From: Deltaproteobacteria bacterium
GTDB taxonomy: Bacteria > Desulfobacterota > GWC2-55-46 > S146-73
Direction of reading: 5' to 3'
Assembly: GCA_015492355.1 (NCBI GenBank)
Contig: WGFF01000349.1
Coordinates: forward strand, 1 to 5,686
DNA length: 5,686 nt
Shown in pieces: positions 1 to 5,657 of this stretch (position 1 is the first letter of the stretch; every line of letters begins with the position of its first letter). A program made the position numbers and the translations under genes. The notes below the pieces were generated by a model, which did no database searches, had not been told where the DNA came from, and was given only the letters and a program-made list of their open reading frames with translations.

Positions 1-25
1 ATCTAAAGGGTCAGAACATTTTCTT

Positions 26-202
26 CAGGGGGTTACACCCCCTGAAACCCCCTCCTTACAAAGGTATGTTTATTATAAAAGCAACTTCGTTGCTTTGCTT
101 CAGGGGGTTGCACCCCCTGAAACCCCCTCCTTACAAAGGTATGTTTATTATAAAAGCAACTTCGTTGCTTTGCTTCAGGGGATTACACCCCCTGAAACCC
201 CC
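26..202. repeat. 75-bp tandem repeat, about 2.4 copies, two hairpins per unit
   Basis: Copy 1 spans 26-100, copy 2 spans 101-175, and a partial copy 3 of 27 nt spans 176-202. Copies 1 and 2 differ at one position only (A35 versus G110). Copy 3 has a G-to-A change at 182. Each full unit contains two short-loop inverted repeats. The first is TTCAGGGGGT, a 3-nt loop, then ACCCCCTGAA (24-46, 99-121, and 174-196 with one A/C mismatch). The second is AAAGCAAC, TTC, then GTTGCTTT (78-96 and 153-171). The period equals 25 codons, but stops interrupt the frames and I see no coding pattern. The near identity of the copies implies recent duplication or homogenisation. Whether the unit belongs to a dispersed genome-wide family cannot be told from one window. 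Confidence 0.93.
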
Positions 203-247
203 ATGGATTTACTGAGGTAGATATCTTTTTCGGACTTGTCTGTATCC

Positions 248-283
248 TGAGGGGAACCCCTTTTGTAAAAGGGGTTCCCCTCA
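248..283. repeat. perfect 17-bp inverted repeat (long hairpin)
   Basis: The left arm at 248-264 (TGAGGGGAACCCCTTTT) is the exact reverse complement of 267-283, with only GT between the arms. As RNA or single-stranded DNA this would make a very stable stem; the terminal pairs near the loop would probably open. There is no T-tract on either side, so it is not a standard intrinsic terminator. It could still act as a transcript-end stabiliser for a gene left of the window, or be part of a dispersed palindromic repeat family. The structure is seen directly; its role is not known. Confidence 0.9.
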
Positions 284-287
284 AACT

Positions 288-329
288 CCCTTCCCCAAAA
301 CTTCTAATCTAAAGTTTTCTGGGAAAGGG
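288..329. repeat. imperfect stem-loop
   Basis: AAAACTT (297-303) pairs with AAGTTTT (312-318) across an 8-nt loop. CCCTTCCC (288-295) pairs with GGGAAAGGG (321-329) if one A is bulged, leaving a small internal loop between the two helices. It starts 4 nt after the perfect palindrome and so belongs to the same cluster of structures. Its right-hand strand (TTTTCTGG, 315-322) can instead pair with CCAGAAAA at 352-359 in the next element. Confidence 0.6.
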
Positions 330-333
330 GACA

Positions 334-385
334 GGGGAAAACACCTTTTTACCAGAAAAGGGCGATAGCCCGGAGGGTTTTCCCC
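334..385. repeat. composite stem-loop with inner GGGC/GCCC hairpin
   Basis: The outer helix is GGGGAAAAC (334-342) with GTTTTCCCC (377-385), extendable by CC (344-345) with GG (375-376) if A343 is bulged. Inside it lies a compact hairpin GGGC-GATA-GCCC (360-371), plus a possible CTTTT/AAAAG stem (345-349 with 356-360, sharing G360 with the GGGC arm). The whole looks like a branched RNA fold. There is no T-tract and no nearby start codon that it would obviously control. I do not recognise it as a known riboswitch or RNA family. Confidence 0.55.
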
Positions 386-571
386 ACAACAACACCTTTT
401 GAAATACTTTACCACTACAGGAGGCCGACTTCAAGACCTTTTATGGGCAATCTATGATGGGACTACTCTATTCATCCCTCCAGAAAGTAGACCTGTCCTG
501 GCAGAATGAGGGTTTTTGAGAGCCAGCCCACTGAGGGAAAGGGCATCCACAGGGACCTCTACCGAAAATCC
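386..571. other. gene-free stretch, nothing definite seen
   Basis: This stretch separates the structured repeat cluster from the promoter at 572. Open frames crossing it on either strand lack a ribosome binding site, a recognisable protein pattern and a plausible start. They also run over the promoter and start of the exported-protein gene. No tRNA, intrinsic terminator or clear repeat is visible. Confidence 0.5.
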
Positions 572-600
572 TTGAAAATACCCAAAAATAATTATAGAAT
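572..600 (+). promoter_or_regulatory. sigma-70-like promoter of the exported protein/protease operon
   Basis: A -35-like TTGAAA (572-577) and a -10-like TAGAAT (595-600) are separated by the ideal 17 nt. The surrounding sequence is AT-rich (AAAATA, AAAAATAATTATA) against a more GC-rich background. The predicted transcription start is near 607, giving a leader of about 44 nt before the ATG at 651 that contains the dyad at 617-637. Supported by consensus match only. Confidence 0.6.
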
Positions 601-616
601 CTTGACCATCCGCATG

Positions 617-637
617 GAAGGACCTTGGAGGTCCTTC
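617..637 (+). promoter_or_regulatory. perfect 9-bp dyad in the 5' leader (operator or RNA hairpin)
   Basis: GAAGGACCT (617-625) is the exact reverse complement of AGGTCCTTC (629-637), with TGG between. From the predicted start near 607, it lies about 11-31 nt into the transcript. It contains GGAGGT (627-632), the only strong Shine-Dalgarno-like run before the gene, but that run sits 18 nt from the ATG, which is too far for normal use. The element could be a DNA operator just downstream of the promoter, or an mRNA hairpin that brings or hides the ribosome site. Confidence 0.5.
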
Positions 638-650
638 AGGTATTATTTCC

Positions 651-1040
651 ATGACTGTACGACCCTGGTATCTATTCATTCCCATATCGCTTTTCTGCCT
701 TGCCGGTCCCCTGTATGGGGGCAACATGCCTGTTATACCCAACGAGACGATAGTAGAGGGCACTGTGGTTGAATATGCCATCCTCTCTTCCTCCCTTGAA
801 GGCATACACCCACCCATTACACTCCACAGGGTCACCATACTCATAGAATCTACAAGGGCTGTGGAGGGGAAGGCGGATTTTCTGTCTGGAAGGGAGGGCG
901 AGTACGTACCCTTCTACACCAAGGAGGGGCTTTCGCCCACCATCTTCGGCAAGAGGATACGTGCAAGGGCAAGGTTCAGGGGGGATGAAAGGGGTGGTAG
1001 ATTCTGGATATACAACACGGAGGAGACAAACAAGCCATGA
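651..1040 (+). CDS. small exported protein of unknown function, beta-rich (OB-like?)
   Basis: This 129-residue protein starts with a classical Sec signal peptide: Arg4, then a hydrophobic core at about residues 6-19, with probable cleavage after the LYG or LYGG near residues 23-25. Cys16 lies inside the hydrophobic core and does not form a lipobox, so a lipoprotein is unlikely. The mature part of about 105 residues alternates short hydrophobic and charged strands (EGTVVEYAIL, HRVTILIES, KRIRARARFRGDE, GRFWIYN). This pattern suggests a small beta barrel such as an OB-fold; that is an inference, and I recognise no named family. ATG 651 is the first possible start after the in-frame stop at 603-605 and is the one that gives the signal peptide. 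The ribosome site is weak (CAGG at 637-640). Its stop overlaps the start of the M6 protease gene by 4 nt (ATGA at 1037-1040), so the two are probably translationally coupled. A role as partner, inhibitor or folding helper of the protease is possible but untested. Confidence 0.8.
   Translation: MTVRPWYLFIPISLFCLAGPLYGGNMPVIPNETIVEGTVVEYAILSSSLEGIHPPITLHRVTILIESTRAVEGKADFLSGREGEYVPFYTKEGLSPTIFGKRIRARARFRGDERGGRFWIYNTEETNKP
1019..1025 (+). promoter_or_regulatory. ribosome binding site of the M6 protease gene
   Basis: GGAGGAG lies inside the end of the upstream gene, 11 nt before ATG 1037. It supports this start, which overlaps the preceding stop codon, and supports initiation by locally terminating ribosomes. 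Confidence 0.65.
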
Positions 1041-3187
1041 ACAGACCACATCTTCTTTATCTCTTTACCCTGATCATCTTATCCATTCTCCTTCCTGTCC
1101 GCGGGTTTCCCATGCCTGCCCCATCGGATATATTCACCCTCACCCAGCCCGATGGGACCGGGTTCAGGGCGAGGATGTGGGGGGATGAATGGGCACATGG
1201 ATGGGAGACAGAGGATGGATACACCATCATTAAGAATACCTCCACAGGCTGGTGGGTATATGCAGAGAGGGACCATACCACGGGCAGGCTCAAACCCTCT
1301 CCGTTCACGGTGGGGGTGGATATCCCGCCCTTCGCAAGGCACCTGAGGCCCTTGATGGAAGGGACGGGTAAAATGAAAGGGGTTGCGGACATCCCGAAAA
1401 GGGCACCGTTGAACAAAACCACCGGTACGATACGTGTCCCAGTGATACTCGCGAACTTCAACGATACGACCACGACGTACTCTAAATCCCAGTTCGAAAG
1501 CCTCCTCTTCACCGGTACCAAGACCCTTACGGACTACTACAGCGAGGTATCCTACGGCAATTTCACCCTCACAGGGGACGTGTACGGGTGGGTGCAGGTA
1601 TCGCAGAACCATGACTATTACGGAGAGAACGACCCCACCACGGGCGACGACAAGCGCCGTGCAGAGTTCGTAAGGGAGGCTGTGGCGGCAGCAGATGGGT
1701 CCATAGACTATTCCAAGTACGACGCCGATGGGGACTGTTACGTGGATGCGGTCATCGTTGTACATCAGGGACCAGCAGAGGAGACGAGCCAGAATGCAAA
1801 CGACCTGTGGTCCCATCAGTGGGACCTTTACAGTGCAAACCTCAGGGGTGACGGTGCAGGGGAGTACACGACCAATGACACCGCAACATGCGGCTCTATA
1901 AAGGTGAACGTCTACACCCTCCAGCCAGAGGTACTCAAGTACCCCTCTACCAGTGGTGAGATGATAACCATCGGTGTCTTTGCCCATGAGTTCGGTCATG
2001 TACTCGGTCTGCCCGATCTCTACGATACCGATGGTTCCTCATGGGGTATAGGCAGATGGGGGCTCATGGGCAGGGGAGGATGGAACAAGGATACAACCGC
2101 GGGAGATACCCCTGCCCATCTGTCCGCGTGGAGCAAGTACAAACTCGGCTGGATTGCACCCACCAAGGTCACGGGTACACTCACGGCTGAAGTGATAGAG
2201 CCCGCACACTCCACCTCCGATGTATATCAGTTCCGCGATGGGAGTCCGTCCTCGGGAGGGGAGTATTTTCTAATCGAGAATCGTCAGACCTCTGGTTTCG
2301 ATGCAGGACTGCCAGGAGCGGGCTTACTTGTATGGCACATAGATGAAGGCAAGGATAACAACACAGAGGAGTGTAATTCATCCACCACCGATTGCTCCAC
2401 CACACACTACAAGGTCGCGCTCATACAGGCAGACGGGAACCTCGACCTCGAAGATGGTACGAACGATGGCGACGATGGAGACCCGTTCCCTGGTTCATCC
2501 GGTCAAATCTCCCTCGGCGACAGCACTACCCCGAACAGTAAACTCTGGGACGGAAGCCAGAGTACCGTGAACATAGGAAATATACAGACCAGCGGTAGCA
2601 ACATAACGGCAGACCTCTCCATAACCGCCTACACCATCACCGCATCGGCAGGAAGTGGTGGTTCCATCTCGCCATCCGGCAGTGTAACAGTGGTGTACGG
2701 TGCAGACCAGACCTTCACCATAACACCTGATTCCGGCTACGAGGTGGACGACGTGGTTGTGGACGGTAACTCACAGGGCAAGATAACGAGCTACACCTTT
2801 ACCAACGTAACCTCTGACCATACCATCTCCGCCAGTTTCAAGGTAAAGCCCCAGAGTAGTGACGATAATGGAGGTGGTGGGTGTTTCATAGCCACTGCTA
2901 CCTACGGGAGCTACCTCCATCCCCATGTAAGGGCATTGAGGGATTTCAGGGACAGGTATCTCCTGACCAATGCACCCGGGAGGATGTTCGTCTCCCTTTA
3001 CTATGAATACTCGCCACCGGTTGCAGACCTCATAAGGGAATATACCCTTTTGAGAATAGTGGTACGCCTTGCCCTGACACCGGTTGTGTATGCCATAGAG
3101 TATCCGGGTTGGGGAGTGGTTGTGGTCTCTGTGTCCGCGGTCTACATCCTGCGGAGGAGGCTTTACCTGAGGAAGGTGTCTGCTTAG
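1037..3187 (+). CDS. secreted M6-family zinc metalloprotease with InlB-type repeat and CFI-box C-terminus
   Basis: This 716-residue protein has a signal peptide at about residues 1-23. A propeptide (about 30-125) follows, carrying the WGDE..HGWETEDGY pattern common in M6 proteins. The catalytic domain starts near RVPVILANF (133). The zinc site is H317-E318-x-x-H321-x-x-G324 with D327 as the likely third ligand (HExxHxxGxxD), and the Met-turn is probably M344. Other M6 hallmarks are EYFLIENRQ (409-417), LLVWHID (430-436) and an acidic run at 466-486 ending in GDPFPG. DADGD (229-233) looks like a calcium loop. C446 and C453 may form a disulfide. An InlB/Flg_new-type beta repeat covers about 532-604. 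A Gly-rich linker leads to the CFI box, CFIATATYGS (616-625). The protein ends in a membrane segment (about 691-705) and a basic cluster (RRRLYLRK). It is therefore likely exported and then anchored or sorted at the cell surface. No cognate sorting enzyme is in the window. All catalytic residues look intact; the physiological substrate is unknown. Confidence 0.95.
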   Translation: MNRPHLLYLFTLIILSILLPVRGFPMPAPSDIFTLTQPDGTGFRARMWGDEWAHGWETEDGYTIIKNTSTGWWVYAERDHTTGRLKPSPFTVGVDIPPFARHLRPLMEGTGKMKGVADIPKRAPLNKTTGTIRVPVILANFNDTTTTYSKSQFESLLFTGTKTLTDYYSEVSYGNFTLTGDVYGWVQVSQNHDYYGENDPTTGDDKRRAEFVREAVAAADGSIDYSKYDADGDCYVDAVIVVHQGPAEETSQNANDLWSHQWDLYSANLRGDGAGEYTTNDTATCGSIKVNVYTLQPEVLKYPSTSGEMITIGVFAHEFGHVLGLPDLYDTDGSSWGIGRWGLMGRGGWNKDTTAGDTPAHLSAWSKYKLGWIAPTKVTGTLTAEVIEPAHSTSDVYQFRDGSPSSGGEYFLIENRQTSGFDAGLPGAGLLVWHIDEGKDNNTEECNSSTTDCSTTHYKVALIQADGNLDLEDGTNDGDDGDPFPGSSGQISLGDSTTPNSKLWDGSQSTVNIGNIQTSGSNITADLSITAYTITASAGSGGSISPSGSVTVVYGADQTFTITPDSGYEVDDVVVDGNSQGKITSYTFTNVTSDHTISASFKVKPQSSDDNGGGGCFIATATYGSYLHPHVRALRDFRDRYLLTNAPGRMFVSLYYEYSPPVADLIREYTLLRIVVRLALTPVVYAIEYPGWGVVVVSVSAVYILRRRLYLRKVSA

Positions 3188-3200
3188 GATGGTTTCTTTC

Positions 3201-3233
3201 GAGGGGGAGCATACTTACAAAGGCTCCCCCCTC
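3201..3233 (+). terminator. hairpin after the protease gene, possible terminator without T-tract
   Basis: GGGGGAGC (3203-3210) pairs with GCTCCCCC (3223-3230) around a 12-nt loop. The stem extends to GAGGGGGAGC with GCTCCCCCCTC if one C is bulged. It lies 13 nt after the protease stop and before the next promoter, which is where a terminator is expected. However, the sequence after it (TCTAATAAGG) is not T-rich, nor is the minus-strand continuation. It may stop transcription inefficiently or protect the 3' end of the mRNA. Confidence 0.45.
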
Positions 3234-3244
3234 TAATAAGGGAT

Positions 3245-3273
3245 TTGACTTACCATCCGTGAAAAAGTAAAAT
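3245..3273 (+). promoter_or_regulatory. near-consensus sigma-70 promoter of plsC-rnj, predicted leaderless
   Basis: TTGACT (3245-3250) and TAAAAT (3268-3273) each differ from the consensus by one base and are 17 nt apart. With the -10 ending at 3273, transcription should start at about 3280-3281, which is the A of the plsC ATG. There is also no Shine-Dalgarno sequence before that ATG. Together these suggest a leaderless or near-leaderless message. Confidence 0.7.
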
Positions 3274-3280
3274 TTCTTCT

Positions 3281-3991
3281 ATGCTTTTCCGTACCATTAT
3301 CGTCTGGGGTGTTGGCCTGCCCGTAACCCTCGTACTCTTCATGGTGGTGCTCATATCCTTTATCTTCGATAGAAGCGGTCATACCGTACACTCCATAAGT
3401 GCCCTGTGGTCGAGGATGGTGCTCCTGCTTGCGGGTGTGAACGTGGATGTACGGGGACTTGAAAACCTCCCTTCTGGTGGTCCTGTGATACTCGCATCCA
3501 ACCATCAGGGTATATTCGACATACCCGCCCTTCTGGGATACCTGCCACTCCAGTTCAGGTGGGTGGCAAAGCAGAGCCTTTTTAAGATACCCATCATAGG
3601 CTGGACGATGAGGCTTGCAGGCTACATAGGCATAGACAGGGAACACGCAGGCAAGGCATACAGGAGTATAGAGGAGGCCGCAGAGAGGATAAAACAGGGT
3701 ACATCTGTACTCATCTTCCCGGAGGGTACGAGGAACCCGGGAGATAGACTCCTTCCTTTCAAGCGCGGGGGCTTCTGGCTTGCAGCCAGAAGCGAGGTAC
3801 CCATAGTACCGATAGCTATAAAGGGTACGAGGGATATCATGAGGAAGGGCACACTCCTCATACAGCCATCCAGTGTAAAGGTATCCATAGGCAGTCCCAT
3901 ACAGACCAGGGGTGTCGAAGACAGGGAACTGAGGGTAAGGACAAAGGAGGCTATAGAAAGGGAACTTAAAAGGATAGGAGATGAGGGATAA
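3281..3991 (+). CDS. plsC: 1-acyl-sn-glycerol-3-phosphate acyltransferase (PlsC family)
   Basis: This 236-residue membrane enzyme is expected to transfer a fatty acyl group to the sn-2 position of lysophosphatidic acid, making phosphatidic acid, the precursor of membrane phospholipids. The four PlsC blocks are present in order: NHQGIFD (74-80, catalytic H75 and D80), GYIGIDR (114-120), FPEGTR (146-151, substrate binding) and VPIVPI (173-178). A hydrophobic N-terminal segment (about 5-29) anchors it to the inner membrane, and the length is typical. ATG 3281 is the first start after the in-frame stop at 3260-3262. It has no Shine-Dalgarno sequence but coincides with the predicted transcription start. 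The end overlaps rnj by 11 bp, so the two genes form an operon. Another acyltransferase of the same superfamily, for example acting on a lysolipid other than lysophosphatidate, cannot be excluded. Confidence 0.93.
   Translation: MLFRTIIVWGVGLPVTLVLFMVVLISFIFDRSGHTVHSISALWSRMVLLLAGVNVDVRGLENLPSGGPVILASNHQGIFDIPALLGYLPLQFRWVAKQSLFKIPIIGWTMRLAGYIGIDREHAGKAYRSIEEAAERIKQGTSVLIFPEGTRNPGDRLLPFKRGGFWLAARSEVPIVPIAIKGTRDIMRKGTLLIQPSSVKVSIGSPIQTRGVEDRELRVRTKEAIERELKRIGDEG
3971..3980 (+). promoter_or_regulatory. ribosome binding site of rnj inside plsC
   Basis: AGGA (3971-3974) stands 6 nt before ATG 3981, and a second AGGAG (3976-3980) abuts the ATG directly. The first has the better spacing. They support the start that overlaps the end of plsC, and translational coupling. 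Confidence 0.55.
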
Positions 3992-5657
3992 TCCAGGGAC
4001 ATCCACTCCACTCAGGATCATCCCCCTCGGTGGGCTCGGAGAGATAGGACTCAACATGATGGCTATGGAGTACGGGGATGATCTTATAGTCATAGACTGT
4101 GGTCTCATGTTCCCCGAGGACTACATGCTGGGTATAGACCTTGTCATACCCGACATAACCTATCTGAGGAAGAACCGTCACAAGGTAAAGGCATTCATCA
4201 TAACCCACGGACACGAAGACCATACAGGTGCCCTTCCCTTCGTACTCAAGGAGATAAATGTACCGATTTATGCAACAGCCCTTACAATAGGGCTCATAGA
4301 GGCGAAGCTCTCTGAGTTCGGTCTCATGGGTAATATAGCACTCAGGACCGTAAAGCCGAGGGATACGGTCACCATAGGGGCTTTTACAGTGGAGTTCATC
4401 CGTGTGAGCCACTCGATAGTCGATGGTGTGGGACTCGCCATAAAGACCCCCCTCGGCGTGGTAGTACATACAGGGGACTTCAAGATGGATCAGACCCCTG
4501 TGGATGGAGAGGTGATGGACTATGCAAGGTTTGCAGAGTACGGTGACAGGGGGGTGCTGGTACTGCTCTCGGATTCCACCAACGTGGAAAGGGAGGGATA
4601 TTCACTCTCGGAAAGGGAGATAGGCACCAATCTTGAGGATATATTCAGGAGATGTACAGGGAGGATAATAGTTGCGGTGTTCTCTTCCAATATACACCGT
4701 ATACAGCAGGTGCTCGATACCGCAGACAGGTTCGGCAGAAAGGTAATCCTCAATGGCAAGAGTATGCTTGCAAACGTAAGGATAGCAAGGCAACTGGGCT
4801 ATCTCAAGGTTGCAGAGGGGCTCATAGTGGATATAAAGGAACTCAACAACATACCTCCCCAGAGGGTGGTACTCCTTACCACAGGCAGTCAGGGTGAGCC
4901 CATGAGCGCACTTACGAGGATGGCAATGGACAACCACAAGTACATAAAGATAACCGAGGGTGATACAGTGGTGCTGTCCTCAAAATTCATACCAGGGCAT
5001 GAAAAGGCTATAACCAACATGATGAACCACCTCCACAGGCGTGGTGCGGATGTTATATACGAGAAGGTCTCAGAGGTCCATGTATCAGGACACGCAAGCC
5101 AGGAGGAACTGAAGATAATGCTCAATCTCGTAAAGCCAAGATACTTTATTCCTGTACACGGTGAGTACAGGCACCTTGTACGACACTGTAGGCTCGCAAA
5201 AAGGGTGGGTGTACCAGAGGAGAACATAATCCTTGCAGAGAACGGGGATGTGGTGGTGTTTACAGAGAACGGTGCAGGAATAAAGGAAAGGGTTGAGTGT
5301 GGAAAGGTATTTGTCGATGGTAAGGGTGTGGGCGATGTGAGTGAGATGGTACTAAAGGATAGAATCCACCTCTCCAAGGACGGCATGGTGGTGGTGATAA
5401 CCGCACTGAACGAAAGGACAGGAGAACTGATATACGGACCTGATATAATATCCAGAGGCGTGGTCTTCGAGCAGACAGGCGGGGAGCTCATGGAAAAGGC
5501 AAAGACAATAGTGATAGATACACTGGGCAGTATAAACGTCGAAGCCAAGACAGACCCACTTGAGGTGAAAGAGGAGATACGGCGCGCACTGAGAAAGTTC
5601 TTCAACAGGTCACTGGATAGAAAGCCTGTCATACTGCCCATAATAATAGAGATATAA
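3981..5657 (+). CDS. rnj: ribonuclease J (metallo-beta-lactamase/beta-CASP RNase)
   Basis: This 558-residue protein has the usual length of bacterial RNase J, an enzyme with both endonuclease and 5'-3' exonuclease activity in mRNA decay and rRNA maturation. It opens with LRIIPLGGLGEIG (about 11-23). The full set of zinc ligands is visible: H76, H78, D80 and H81 in THGHEDH, H144 in VSHS, D166 in HTGDFK, and H393 in PVHGEYRH. The beta-CASP insert includes SDSTN (197-201), FSSNIHRIQQ, TTGSQGEP, and the HVSGHAS block (367-373) that helps bind the 5' phosphate. The C-terminal domain (about 450-558) is present in full. It therefore looks catalytically competent. The first Met gives the expected N-terminus with a short polar extension of about 10 residues. 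It is co-transcribed with plsC. Only 29 nt follow the stop within the window, with no terminator seen, so the operon may continue. Confidence 0.96.
   Translation: MRDNPGTSTPLRIIPLGGLGEIGLNMMAMEYGDDLIVIDCGLMFPEDYMLGIDLVIPDITYLRKNRHKVKAFIITHGHEDHTGALPFVLKEINVPIYATALTIGLIEAKLSEFGLMGNIALRTVKPRDTVTIGAFTVEFIRVSHSIVDGVGLAIKTPLGVVVHTGDFKMDQTPVDGEVMDYARFAEYGDRGVLVLLSDSTNVEREGYSLSEREIGTNLEDIFRRCTGRIIVAVFSSNIHRIQQVLDTADRFGRKVILNGKSMLANVRIARQLGYLKVAEGLIVDIKELNNIPPQRVVLLTTGSQGEPMSALTRMAMDNHKYIKITEGDTVVLSSKFIPGHEKAITNMMNHLHRRGADVIYEKVSEVHVSGHASQEELKIMLNLVKPRYFIPVHGEYRHLVRHCRLAKRVGVPEENIILAENGDVVVFTENGAGIKERVECGKVFVDGKGVGDVSEMVLKDRIHLSKDGMVVVITALNERTGELIYGPDIISRGVVFEQTGGELMEKAKTIVIDTLGSINVEAKTDPLEVKEEIRRALRKFFNRSLDRKPVILPIIIEI

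Noticed and set aside
26..202. CRISPR-like array or coding repeat (period of 25 codons)
   Set aside because: There are no variable spacers: the whole 75-bp unit is repeated. Stops interrupt the reading frames, so neither explanation fits.
321..337. G-quadruplex candidate from three G-runs
   Set aside because: Only three closely spaced runs are present; the fourth would need a loop of more than 20 nt, and the same bases form ordinary stems.
506..772. Plus-strand open frame of 88 codons
   Set aside because: It spans the predicted promoter and leader, overlaps the better-supported gene at 651 in another frame, has no ribosome site and gives no recognisable protein.
452..844. Minus-strand open frame of 130 codons; a short part (about 483-560) reads LSLSGLALKNP, faintly like the N-terminus of dihydroorotate dehydrogenase
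   Set aside because: The similarity covers only about 11 residues, the frame ends soon after, and its first half is antisense to the signal-peptide gene and its promoter. A decayed pyrD-like remnant cannot be excluded but is not supported.
1079..1999. Long minus-strand open frame of 306 codons inside the protease gene
   Set aside because: It is antisense to a clearly conserved protease domain; its composition is that of a shadow frame created by codon bias.
3233..4108. Long minus-strand open frame of 291 codons over plsC
   Set aside because: It is antisense to all four conserved PlsC motifs and to the rnj start and covers the promoter end; it has no independent support.
4889..5641. Minus-strand open frame of 250 codons inside rnj
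   Set aside because: The Ser/Thr-rich translation is a typical antisense shadow of a conserved RNase J C-terminal half.
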